From Roseovarius albus (lineage in GTDB: Bacteria; Pseudomonadota; Alphaproteobacteria; Rhodobacterales; Rhodobacteraceae): 64,000 bases of DNA. Where the stretch lies: positions 372,001 through 436,000 of the forward strand of contig NZ_FWFX01000002.1 in NCBI RefSeq assembly GCF_900172335.1, in the 5' to 3' direction. The notes beneath the pieces are model-generated. The model was given only the letters and a program-made list of their open reading frames with translations, was not told the DNA's origin and searched no databases. Each line of letters opens with the position of its first letter. The stretch's first letter is position 1. A program made the translations under genes and the position numbers. Positions 36,331 to 44,741 of the stretch are shown here, in pieces.

Positions 36331-37092
36331 CTAATAACCTTTCATGTAAAATACACGTTCTGAGAACTTCTGCGGGAAGGCATATTCAAAATCCGGTATG
36401 AGACCGTTTTCATCTTTGTTGCTCGGGAAAGCTGTATAAAAACTCTTGTTCGGCGTCAGTGCGACGGGCAGGCGCACGGGTATATGCCGGGTGGGGTCAT
36501 CTCCTGTAAACTCGAACCACATGCCGACATAGCGCACATCAGCGCCAAAAACCTCGGGGAACGCTTCAGGTTTGACCTGATACATTGTTTCAAGTTTGCT
36601 TTCATCTTCAAAGGCTACCATTACCGGCAAGGCTGTTGGCCCCCCCGGATGCGCTTTGACGGTGTAACGCCCTTCGAGCGTCCGCAGCATGGGAAAATCT
36701 TCCAACCTGCCATTTGCGTTCATTCCAAACGTTTCAAGAAGTTGGGCAGGCCAAACGCCACCATTTGGGCGCCCATTAGAGCCGATCCAAGCATTCAACA
36801 CATACACCGTCCCGCGCCCGGGTAGATCTAGAATCACCGCCTCTGCGTTGCTTTTGATGTACATCTGGCCACTGTGTCCGGGTATCCACCGGATCCCCAT
36901 CACCGCGGAACCTTCAACAATCTCACCGGCCACATCGGCCTGAATGGTCACCCGGATATTGCGGGTGACCGTTTTAGAGAACGGCCAACACCCGGCAAGA
37001 AGTGTCGCCATACCGGCGGCTGACCCACCCAGAACCATACGACGAGTCGGTCGCGTCCAGTCACGGCGCACGATGGGTGATTCAGAAGTCAT
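36331..37092 (-). CDS. Tat-type lipoprotein of unknown function
   Basis: 253 residues. The N-terminus T-R-P-T-R-R-M-V-L-G-G-S-A-A-G-M-A-T-L-L-A-G-C combines a twin-arginine motif with a lipobox, so the protein should be exported folded and lipid-anchored. The rest is beta-rich without a motif I recognise. The start at 37092 places the RR at the usual position; the frame is open into gndA upstream. It lies 22 bases from the gndA stop and just ahead of the truncated lipase-like gene, with which it likely worked. Confidence 0.7.
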   Translation of the reverse strand: MTSESPIVRRDWTRPTRRMVLGGSAAGMATLLAGCWPFSKTVTRNIRVTIQADVAGEIVEGSAVMGIRWIPGHSGQMYIKSNAEAVILDLPGRGTVYVLNAWIGSNGRPNGGVWPAQLLETFGMNANGRLEDFPMLRTLEGRYTVKAHPGGPTALPVMVAFEDESKLETMYQVKPEAFPEVFGADVRYVGMWFEFTGDDPTRHIPVRLPVALTPNKSFYTAFPSNKDENGLIPDFEYAFPQKFSERVFYMKGY

Positions 37093-37114
37093 GAAGTCCG
37101 AGCATTTGACAATA

Positions 37115-38515
37115 TCAGTCCCACCATGGACCGTGGTGTTGGCCGTCTTCGCCCAAGCGTTCAAAGCCGTGGTAGCCGAAGAAATCGCGCTGGGCCTGGA
37201 TGATATTGGCGGTGCCAAAGCCTTGGCGCATGGTGTCGAACCAGTTGAGGGCGGATGAGAGCGCCGGGATGGCGTGGCCGCCAGTGACAGCGGCGCTTAC
37301 CACCGTGCGCAGGGCGGGGATGGTGCGGGCGAGGGTCTCGGTGAATTTGGGCGAGAGGATCAACTGGCTGTGTGGGGGCTGATCGGCAAAGGCCTCGGAA
37401 ATATCATCGAGCAGGGCCGAGCGGATGATACAGCCTGCGCGCCAGATCTCGGCAATGCGGCCCATGTCGAGCGCCCAGTCGTATTCTTTTGAAGCGGCAT
37501 CAAGAATGCGAAAGCCTTGCGCATAACACAGGATACGGGCAGCGAGGAAGGCATCTGCGAGCACTCCGGGATCAACGGTGAACCAGTCGCGTGCGCCGCC
37601 GAAATGGTTTTGCATCTCTTGTCGGGTCTCTTTTTCCGCAGACCACGCGCGGGCGCCGACGGCAGCCTCGATCATATTTGTGCTCTGACCCATGCGCACC
37701 GCCTCGACCACGGTCCAGCGACCAGTGCCTTTTTGCCCGGCGGCGTCTTTGATGACATCGACTACTGCGTGACCGCTGAACGGGTCAGTGTATTGCAGGA
37801 CCTTGCCGGTGATTTCGACCAAATAGGATTTTAACGGGCCCTTATCCCATTCCTCAAACAACTTGCCGATGTCCGAGGGCGGCCAAGCCGACCCGTAGCG
37901 CAGAAGACCGTAGAGCTCGGCGATGACCTGCATGTCAGCGTATTCGACGCCGTTATGCACAGTCTTCACAAAATGACCCGCGCCATCGGGGCCGAGGTGA
38001 TCGACGCAAGGGTTATCCTGATAGGTGGCGGCGATAGCGCGCAGGATGGGCCGGAGCTGGTGCCAGCTGTGCTCGGTTCCACCCACCATCATTGAAGGGC
38101 CGTGGCGCGCACCTTTTTCTCCACCGGAGACGCCCATGCCGACAAAGTGAATGTCTTTGTCTTTCAATGTCTTTGATCTGCGTCGGGTGTCGTGGAAATT
38201 GGCGTTGCCGCCGTCGATGATGGTGTCGCCGGATTCAAGCAGGGGCGTGATCTGATCGATCATCATGTCCATTGGTGCGCCTGACGGAATCATGAACAGG
38301 ATCACGCGCGGGGTTTTGAGGTCAGCGACGAAGTCTGCGAGCTTGTTATGCGGATGCAGGCGCGCGGCAAGATCGCCTGCGTCAGCTATGAACGGCGCGA
38401 TCCAGTCTATCTCTCGGTTGGTGACGGCCACTTCAAAGCCATGACCCGCCATGTTCAGTGCCAGTGCGCTGCCCATTGTTCCCAATCCGTACACACCGAT
38501 CTGCGCTTGTGTCAT
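37115..38515 (-). CDS. gndA: 6-phosphogluconate dehydrogenase (NADP, decarboxylating)
   Basis: 466 residues. N-terminal G-V-Y-G-L-G-T-M-G-S-A-L-A-L-N dinucleotide site, I-I-D-G-G-N-A-N-F, G-M-G-V-S-G-G-E-K-G-A-R-H-G-P-S-M, and the catalytic lysine in H-F-V-K-T-V-H-N-G-V-E-Y are all visible. It makes ribulose-5-phosphate and NADPH in the pentose phosphate pathway. Full length. The Tat lipoprotein gene is downstream on the same strand. Confidence 0.96.
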   Translation of the reverse strand: MTQAQIGVYGLGTMGSALALNMAGHGFEVAVTNREIDWIAPFIADAGDLAARLHPHNKLADFVADLKTPRVILFMIPSGAPMDMMIDQITPLLESGDTIIDGGNANFHDTRRRSKTLKDKDIHFVGMGVSGGEKGARHGPSMMVGGTEHSWHQLRPILRAIAATYQDNPCVDHLGPDGAGHFVKTVHNGVEYADMQVIAELYGLLRYGSAWPPSDIGKLFEEWDKGPLKSYLVEITGKVLQYTDPFSGHAVVDVIKDAAGQKGTGRWTVVEAVRMGQSTNMIEAAVGARAWSAEKETRQEMQNHFGGARDWFTVDPGVLADAFLAARILCYAQGFRILDAASKEYDWALDMGRIAEIWRAGCIIRSALLDDISEAFADQPPHSQLILSPKFTETLARTIPALRTVVSAAVTGGHAIPALSSALNWFDTMRQGFGTANIIQAQRDFFGYHGFERLGEDGQHHGPWWD

Positions 38516-38754
38516 GACCCCTCCGACACTTGATACCGAGATCGCAGGCTACGCGTTGAGGCGGGATTTGCAAGGGCTGTGCGTCAGGTTCACAAGCGGT
38601 GTCCATCGGACTATTGGAACAAGCGGATTTTTGAGTATCCGACGTAGAGCGACTTGGAATTCACACAAGCAGCAATAAATTGTGATCGCCTTATAGCGAG
38701 GTGTGAGGCGGAAACGGGATTGTCCCGGGCGGTTGACTGAGGTTTACTTAGGGC

Positions 38755-40248
38755 ATGGCAAGAAATCTTTCACGGCGATTTGTTTTGGCCGGACTGCTTG
38801 GCAGTGCCGGATCCATGGCGATGGGCGAAGCCCCTGCAACATCCTTACGACCGCAATTGCGGCCAAAAATTCGAGCGCGGCGACCAAAGGCCAGTGCGAT
38901 CGAAGAGATTATTTCGAGCGCCAAGCTGGGCGGGCAGGTGTCTTGTTCGGTTGTTGATGTGGAAACTGGTTTGGTCCTAGAGGGGCATGACGCCAAACTG
39001 GCGCAGCCTCCGGCGAGTGTGACTAAGGCCGTTACAGCGCTCTATGCCTTGGACGTGCTGGGTGCGGGGTATCGGTTTGAAACGCAACTGGTGGCATTAG
39101 GCCCGGTTGAGGCGGGCGTGATCAAAGGCGATCTGGTTCTGGCTGGCTCCGGGGATCCGGTGCTTGATACAGATGCATTGGCGCGGATGGCGACCAACCT
39201 GAAGGAAGCCGGAGTGCATGCGGTGGAAGGAGATCTGCGTATTTGGGATGCAGGCATCCCGTATAAGGCGATGATCGATCCTGAACAGCCAATAGAGGTG
39301 GGTTACAACCCGGCTGTTTCTGGCCTGAACCTTAATTTCAACCGCGTTCATTTTGAGTGGAAGCGTAGCGGCAATGGTTATGCGATCACGATGGATGCGC
39401 GATCAGGTAAGTACAGACCGGATGTTTTATCGGCGCGAATGAGTCTTTCGGACCGCAAAGGGCCGATTTATGCCTATTCGGACGGCGGCACCTACGACAG
39501 CTGGAGTGTGGCGCGCCGTGCACTGGGAAATGGTGGTGCACGGTGGATCCCGATGCGCAAGCCGAGAATTTACTCGGCTGAGGTGTTTTCACATTTTGCC
39601 CGGTCTCATGGGATTGTGCTGAAGATGGGTGCGCCGTTGGAACAGCCGCCTGACGGCACGGTTCTAGTGCGTGAGCGCAGTGAGCAGTTGCTGGAAATCC
39701 TACGTGACATGCTGAAGTACTCAACAAATCTGACGGCCGAGATGGTAGGCATGGTCGCTACAGCCAAGCGCGTAGGGCATCCGCTGGACCTGCAGTCCTC
39801 GGCACGAGAAATGAGCCTGTGGGCCGAGGAAGAATTAGGAATGGAGGGGACCGATCTGTTGGATCACTCTGGCCTCAATCCGAACTCGCATCTGACGGCG
39901 CAAGGGCTGGCGCGTGCGCTTGCACATGTGAAGGAAGAAACTCAACTGGTGCCAATTTTGAAGAAATACACGATGCGGGATGCCAATGGCGCAAAGGTCG
40001 CCTCACATCCCATCAAAGTGGTGGCTAAAACCGGGACGTTGTATTTTGTAAGCTCTTTGGCTGGCTACATGACGGCGCCGGATGGGCGGGAGATGAGTTT
40101 TGCGATTTTCACCGCGAACGAAGAGAAACGCAGCCAGTTCGACCTGTCGGTCGGCACACGCCCGCCGGGAGCGTCAAGCTGGAACGGGCGTTCAAAACGA
40201 TTGCAGCAGAAGTTGATCAACCGCTGGGGTGCGGTTTATGGGAGTTAA
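38755..40248 (+). CDS. dacB: D-alanyl-D-alanine carboxypeptidase/endopeptidase (PBP4)
   Basis: 497 residues of the peptidase S13 family. S-x-x-K is P-A-S-V-T-K (S88, K91), S-x-N is Y-S-T-N-L-T, and K-T-G is V-A-K-T-G-T. The long inserts between the first two motifs are normal for DacB. The N-terminus (N-L-S-R-R-F-V-L-A-G-L-L-G-S-A-G-S) resembles a Tat signal rather than a Sec signal, which is unusual for PBP4. It trims or cuts peptidoglycan cross-bridges in the periplasm. Single gene with a terminator after it. Confidence 0.93.
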   Translation: MARNLSRRFVLAGLLGSAGSMAMGEAPATSLRPQLRPKIRARRPKASAIEEIISSAKLGGQVSCSVVDVETGLVLEGHDAKLAQPPASVTKAVTALYALDVLGAGYRFETQLVALGPVEAGVIKGDLVLAGSGDPVLDTDALARMATNLKEAGVHAVEGDLRIWDAGIPYKAMIDPEQPIEVGYNPAVSGLNLNFNRVHFEWKRSGNGYAITMDARSGKYRPDVLSARMSLSDRKGPIYAYSDGGTYDSWSVARRALGNGGARWIPMRKPRIYSAEVFSHFARSHGIVLKMGAPLEQPPDGTVLVRERSEQLLEILRDMLKYSTNLTAEMVGMVATAKRVGHPLDLQSSAREMSLWAEEELGMEGTDLLDHSGLNPNSHLTAQGLARALAHVKEETQLVPILKKYTMRDANGAKVASHPIKVVAKTGTLYFVSSLAGYMTAPDGREMSFAIFTANEEKRSQFDLSVGTRPPGASSWNGRSKRLQQKLINRWGAVYGS

Positions 40249-40252
40249 AGGG

Positions 40253-40297
40253 CTGGCTTAAAGCGTCGAGAATGGAGGAGTTAAGCCAGAGGTTTTT
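40253..40297. terminator. Terminator after dacB, shared with the small convergent gene
   Basis: A 9-bp stem (CTGGCTTAA / TTAAGCCAG, 40253-40261 and 40281-40289) is followed by AGGTTTTT. It begins 4 bases past the dacB stop and ends before the convergent small gene, so it can serve both. Confidence 0.7.
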
Positions 40298-40303
40298 GTC
40301 GGT

Positions 40304-40501
40304 TCAGTTGGGTTTGACAGCCACCAGAACGACATCGAGCTCGTCTTCCAGAGCTTGCAGTTTTTCGAGCTTGTCTTTGGAGAGAGACACGGAATCTGCG
40401 TCAACACTTGCCAGTGCCACGACCGGGCTGCCGATTTCCTTTTCAAGGCTTTGAATGGCATCGAGTTTATCGGCTTCGAGCGAGGCGATAGGGTAGAGCA
40501 T
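40304..40501 (-). CDS. Small cytoplasmic protein of unknown function
   Basis: 65 residues, no signal peptide or membrane helix. It is acidic and helical (L-E-A-D-K-L-D-A-I-Q-S-L-E-K-E-I; S-K-D-K-L-E-K-L-Q-A-L-E-D-E-L), with two similar amphipathic K-L-x-x-I/L-Q-x-L-E segments that could form a coiled coil. A clean AAGGAG lies 6 bases before the ATG, supporting real translation. No family recognised. Confidence 0.6.
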   Translation of the reverse strand: MLYPIASLEADKLDAIQSLEKEIGSPVVALASVDADSVSLSKDKLEKLQALEDELDVVLVAVKPN

Positions 40502-40655
40502 GGCGTTCTCCTTTTTGCAGATGTCTTAGAGTATAAACAACTTTTCAGTCGTTTGTCACATTTGACCCTGCCATAGCTATGTGAATGGCAGATGTCATCT
40601 GAACGTAGGCTGAGTTCGTGTTTTTGAAATGCGTAAAATTAGTCGTTGTGTTGGG

Positions 40656-41732
40656 TTAATCAGCAGCGTGTAAATAGTTGGCAAAACACAAGCTCAACGG
40701 ACGACTTTCTTCGGGAGATCGATTGGAGCGCAGGAGCCGGTGACGCATGTCTTTGGTATAGCGCGCACTGGCGCGATAGTCGGATGTGCTGATGAAGGCT
40801 TCAATCGGGCTGTGGGTTTCGTGCCAGAATTGGGTGTATCCGATGACATATGCTTTGAGGGCGATGGTGCAGGGTATCGGCTCTTCGGGGCACACTCTTT
40901 CGCAAAGGTCGCGGACCGGGGCCAATCTGACGTCAGTTTGCGCGAGGTGCATGAGCCTTTGGTGAAGAGGCGCATCTTGCAAGATAGAAGCCGGATAGGT
41001 TGGATGTTTGCCGTTTTTGTGGCCGCTGAGGAAATTCGACGGCCTTCCCCAATCGACAAATTCCTGTTCGGTTTCTGAGAAAATCGGGGCGTCGATCAAG
41101 GCATATTCTTGAGCAAGTGGCCCATTTGCCCCGCCGGGAATGATATCGTCTGTTGATTGGTGTTGTTGAAGTAACGCGCTGGAGCGCAAGTACATGGCGA
41201 CCCACGGTTTCAGTGCTGCGTTGACCTGCCCCTTCTCCGCGAAATGGAAGATTGTGGCCCAGTCGCTCTTGTTCAACAGTTTGATATACCCGTGGCCCTG
41301 CATGTAAGTTTCGCCATGGTTCATAAAGTATGTCAGCGCTTCGCGGTAGTTTTCTTCGTGGTAGGTATTGGACAATGCCCAGGCTAGCGGGTGGCGATCT
41401 TGTGCGACGGAGAGCCAGCTTTTGCCAAGCTTTCTCCCTTTCTTTGGGGCCCGCAAAGCAAGGCGTTCCTCCCTGCTCAGATCGAAAAGCGTATGGGGCG
41501 CGTAACCTGACAATTGACCAAGAAAGATCTGCGCCGCGAGGTGACCATTTTGAGCAAGGTCTGCGAGGTCCCTGAGGGCTGGTTTTTCATCACCGTTAAG
41601 CCAGTCTTTGAGAAGTGATCGAAATGTTGGGTCATTCGCACCATCGATTTTGATCTCTTGAGCTTGGATCGAAGGGCTGAGTGTGAAGATCAGGACGCAG
41701 AAAATCACAAGTATTTGTTTCATAAAATTCAT
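40656..41732 (-). CDS. Hypothetical exported protein with weak Sel1-like N-terminal part
   Basis: 358 residues. A signal peptide (F-V-L... L-S-P-S-I-Q-A-Q, cleavage near residue 24) precedes a helical region with L-A-D-L-A-Q-N-G-H-L-A-A-Q-I-F-L-G, which resembles one Sel1/TPR-like unit. The rest has no motif I recognise. Three cysteines cluster at L-C-E-R-V-C-P-E-E-P-I-P-C. There is no obvious ribosome-binding site, and an ATG three codons in is an alternative start. It follows the AsnC-type gene by 10 bases on the same strand. Confidence 0.65.
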   Translation of the reverse strand: MNFMKQILVIFCVLIFTLSPSIQAQEIKIDGANDPTFRSLLKDWLNGDEKPALRDLADLAQNGHLAAQIFLGQLSGYAPHTLFDLSREERLALRAPKKGRKLGKSWLSVAQDRHPLAWALSNTYHEENYREALTYFMNHGETYMQGHGYIKLLNKSDWATIFHFAEKGQVNAALKPWVAMYLRSSALLQQHQSTDDIIPGGANGPLAQEYALIDAPIFSETEQEFVDWGRPSNFLSGHKNGKHPTYPASILQDAPLHQRLMHLAQTDVRLAPVRDLCERVCPEEPIPCTIALKAYVIGYTQFWHETHSPIEAFISTSDYRASARYTKDMRHRLLRSNRSPEESRPLSLCFANYLHAAD

Positions 41733-41742
41733 TGGGAGCGTC

Positions 41743-42177
41743 TTATCTGTGGCGATTAATTCGCGTTGACAGGTGGATCAGGCTCTCAGAACTTTTCACG
41801 CCTTTGGTTTCGCCGATCTGATCGAGGGTTTTATCCAGATCTTCAGTGGTTTGGGCCTCGAGCTCGACAATCATGTCGAAGCGGCCTGAGGTGGTGTAAA
41901 CGGCCATCACGTTCGAGTGGGTATCGAGTTTGGCCAGAACGGCGGGGGCGCTGCGGGGCTCGATCGCCAGAAGGACGGTGGCGCGCAGAGGGGCGCGCAT
42001 GTTCTGGTTCAAGCGCACGGCGTAGCCCTGAATGATGCCGCTTTGCTCTAGCCGGTCCAATCGCGCCTGCACCGTGGTACGGGCCAGATCCAGACGTTTG
42101 GCCAGTTTGGTCACGGGCATGCGTGCGTTTTCCTGCAGCAGCGCGATGAGGGTGCGATCAGTTTCGTCTATTTGCAT
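41743..42177 (-). CDS. Lrp/AsnC family transcriptional regulator
   Basis: 144 residues: HTH (D-E-T-D-R-T-L-I-A-L-L-Q-E-N-A-R, K-L-A-K-R-L-D-L-A-R-T-T-V-Q-A-R-L) and AsnC ligand domain (Y-T-T-S-G-R-F-D-M-I-V-E-L). Divergent from the ornithine-type decarboxylase gene over 112 bases, so it probably regulates that gene in response to ornithine, lysine or a related amino acid. Confidence 0.92.
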   Translation of the reverse strand: MQIDETDRTLIALLQENARMPVTKLAKRLDLARTTVQARLDRLEQSGIIQGYAVRLNQNMRAPLRATVLLAIEPRSAPAVLAKLDTHSNVMAVYTTSGRFDMIVELEAQTTEDLDKTLDQIGETKGVKSSESLIHLSTRINRHR

Positions 42178-42289
42178 GTTTGCGCCTTCATTATGCCGAT
42201 GTTGCGCATCATATTATGCAGCCTGCCGGGAGAAATCGACCCCAAATTTCCCGACACTGGGAGTGAGGCAAGCAAAAAGGTTGTTAACG

Positions 42290-43426
42290 ATGCGCGATAT
42301 TCCCCATTGGCCGGACCCGATTTCCCATTTGAAACGGCAGCAGCCGGATGAGGTTGCATTGTATTTCAGCCCGGCGCAGTTGCAGGCGACAGCGCAGAGA
42401 TTTTTACAAGGCTTTGACGGCTTGGTGACCTATGCGGTCAAGGCCAATCCGGGGGAAGAAGTGCTGGCCAATCTGGTGGCGGCCGGGGTGAAGGCCTTTG
42501 ATGTGGCGAGCCCCGAAGAAATGCGTGCAGTGCGTCGGGTCAATCCGACTGCGATTTTGCATTATAACAACCCGGTCAGATCACCAAAAGAAGTGGCTTT
42601 GGCCGCTGAATTGGAGGTGGCGTCATATTCAGTGGATTGTGAACGCGAATTAGACAAGATTGCTGCGGTTGCGCCGGGTGTAGAAATTTCGGTTCGTTTG
42701 GCGTTGCCGATCAAGGGTGCTGTTTATGATTTCGGTGAGAAATTTGGTGTCGGGCCTGAGCGGGCTGCTGCCTTGCTAAGCCGTGTGGTGGAGTTAGGCT
42801 TTGTTCCCGCGGTGACTTTTCATCCGGGGACACAATGCGCCAACCCGGAGGCCTGGGGGCAATATATTTCGGTTGTGGCAAAAGTGGCTGCGCAGGCAGG
42901 GGTGAAATTGGCAAGGCTGAATGTCGGTGGTGGATTTGCGGCGCACCGTGTTGGCGATGCACCTGATCTGGAGGCCATCTTTGACCATGTTAGCGCTGAA
43001 GTGGACCGCTGTTTCGGTGCGGATGCGCCAATGCTGGTCTGCGAGCCGGGGCGGGCGATGGTGGCCGAGGCCTTTACGCTGGCAACGCGGGTGAAAGCCA
43101 TTCGGGACGGCGGAGCCGTGTTCATCAACGACGGCATTTATGGCGGCTTGAGTGAAGGGCGTGACATGATGATGGTGGACCGCATTCGTGTGGTGAGACC
43201 TGACGGTGCTTTGCGCAAGGGTTCGCGTGAGGGCCGCGTCGTCTATGGGCCAACCTGTGACAGCATTGACCGATTGCCGGATCCGGTGCTGTTGCCCGAA
43301 GACATTGCCGAAGAGGATTACATCCTGTTTGACGGCATGGGGGCCTATTCCAAGGCGATTGGCACAAGCTTCAACGGCTATGGCCTAAGCGAGCCGGTGA
43401 CGGTGGTAAATTTGCAAAGGCACTGA
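42290..43426 (+). CDS. Ornithine-type decarboxylase (PLP fold type III)
   Basis: 378 residues. PLP-lysine in T-Y-A-V-K-A-N-P (K51), a PLP-phosphate loop in N-V-G-G-G-F, E-P-G-R, and the catalytic Cys in Y-G-P-T-C-D-S-I-D (C323) are hallmarks of ornithine/lysine decarboxylases in this fold. It would give putrescine or cadaverine. The start is set by homology at the ATG 42290; the frame is open far upstream through the regulator region, which is not coding here. Confidence 0.9.
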   Translation: MRDIPHWPDPISHLKRQQPDEVALYFSPAQLQATAQRFLQGFDGLVTYAVKANPGEEVLANLVAAGVKAFDVASPEEMRAVRRVNPTAILHYNNPVRSPKEVALAAELEVASYSVDCERELDKIAAVAPGVEISVRLALPIKGAVYDFGEKFGVGPERAAALLSRVVELGFVPAVTFHPGTQCANPEAWGQYISVVAKVAAQAGVKLARLNVGGGFAAHRVGDAPDLEAIFDHVSAEVDRCFGADAPMLVCEPGRAMVAEAFTLATRVKAIRDGGAVFINDGIYGGLSEGRDMMMVDRIRVVRPDGALRKGSREGRVVYGPTCDSIDRLPDPVLLPEDIAEEDYILFDGMGAYSKAIGTSFNGYGLSEPVTVVNLQRH

Positions 43427-43607
43427 CAAACGCGCGTACGCGGCGATCACATTCTGTAAAGTTCTGTCATATATCGTGCATCTATGAGGCCTTGAAACGA
43501 TTGCTCACGGCAAGTTTCATAGTGCGTGTAGTGCATAGGCCCTCTTTCGTCCTTATTTCTATGGTAGGATGAATTTTGCGATTGAATGAACATGAAAGGT
43601 GCTGCGT

Positions 43608-44669
43608 ATGACCTGGCGCCAGTGGTCAAAAACCATACTGGATGTATTCCGCCCCGGACGGCGGCGGGGGCAGAGCGCTTATGCGCGCTCACGCGGACAG
43701 GTCAGCCATGTCATTATTCTTGATGGGACGATGTCCAGTCTGAGCACAGGCTGCGAAAGCAATGCGGGGCTGGCGTATAAGCTGCTGAGTACAGTCGCTG
43801 GAGCAGAGTTGTCGCTATACTATGAAGCCGGCATTCAGTGGTGCGATTGGCGTCGCGCCCCGGATGTGATCACCGGCAAGGGCATCAACCGGCAGATCCG
43901 GCGTGCCTATGGCTATCTGGCCAGCCGCTACCGTCCGGGGGACAAGATTTATCTGATGGGGTATTCGCGCGGGGCCTTTGCCGTGCGGTCCTTGGCCGGG
44001 GTGATTGACCGGGTCGGGCTGCTGCGCGCAGAAGAGGCGACAGAGCGGAATATTCGAACCGCTTACCGCCATTACCAGGCGGGGGCGGGCAGCGCGGTGA
44101 CGGCGGAGTTTGCCGAGGCGCATTGTCATGAGGCAATTGAGATCGAGATGATTGGTGTGTGGGACACGGTCAAGGCGCTGGGCTTTCGGATGCCAATAGC
44201 CTGGCGCTGGATGGCCGAGGCGCATGCCTTCCATGACCACCGGTTGGGGGCCTCGGTCCGGCATGGCTATCATGCGCTGGCGTTGGATGAGACACGACGG
44301 GCGTTCGAGCCAGTCTTGTGGGAAACCGCGCCGGGATTCGAAGGCAAGGTTGAGCAGGTCTGGTTTCGGGGCACGCATGGTGATGTCGGCGGCCAGCTCG
44401 GTGGGTTTGATCGGGCGCGACCTTTGTCGAATATCTCTTTCGTCTGGATGATGGAACGTGCTGAAAGTTGTGGGGTGGCTTTACCCGAGGGTTGGAAGGC
44501 GTATTACGAGATCGATGCGCAGGCCCCTTCGGTGGGCACATGGCGCGGCTGGGGCAAGATCTTCTGGTTTAGAAAAGCGCGTGATATTGGGGGGGATTCC
44601 TCGGAATCTGTGCACCCAAGTGCAAGCCAATATGACGAGAGATTGTTTAACGCCGAGATTGCCAGTTGA
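43608..44669 (+). CDS. DUF2235 domain hydrolase (Tle1-like)
   Basis: 353 residues. An alpha/beta hydrolase core with the nucleophile elbow G-Y-S-R-G-A-F (G118-S120-G122), G-V-W-D-T-V-K-A-L-G, and F-R-G-T-H-G-D-V-G-G near the C-terminus are the DUF2235 signatures. Members include the Tle1 phospholipase effectors of type VI secretion, but many stand alone in alphaproteobacteria. No secretion gene, immunity gene or VgrG is nearby, and there is no signal peptide, so an intracellular esterase role is equally likely. AAGGTG precedes the ATG. Confidence 0.88.
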   Translation: MTWRQWSKTILDVFRPGRRRGQSAYARSRGQVSHVIILDGTMSSLSTGCESNAGLAYKLLSTVAGAELSLYYEAGIQWCDWRRAPDVITGKGINRQIRRAYGYLASRYRPGDKIYLMGYSRGAFAVRSLAGVIDRVGLLRAEEATERNIRTAYRHYQAGAGSAVTAEFAEAHCHEAIEIEMIGVWDTVKALGFRMPIAWRWMAEAHAFHDHRLGASVRHGYHALALDETRRAFEPVLWETAPGFEGKVEQVWFRGTHGDVGGQLGGFDRARPLSNISFVWMMERAESCGVALPEGWKAYYEIDAQAPSVGTWRGWGKIFWFRKARDIGGDSSESVHPSASQYDERLFNAEIAS

Positions 44670-44683
44670 CCGGGCTAAAACCC

Positions 44684-44713
44684 CAACCGCAGTGCGTGGA
44701 TGCATCGCGGTTG
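44684..44713. terminator. Possible terminator between DUF2235 gene and metF
   Basis: A 7-bp stem (CAACCGC / GCGGTTG, 44684-44690 and 44707-44713) sits between the two convergent genes, with GGTCTTTG on the right side. Modest stem and T-run. Confidence 0.4.
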
Positions 44714-44741
44714 AGGTCTTTGTTCCACTGGGAAGCTTAGC

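Noticed and set aside
42032-42289. N-terminal extension of the decarboxylase gene
   Set aside because: It overlaps the divergent AsnC-type gene and is Ser/Arg/Cys-rich, as expected of a non-coding frame.
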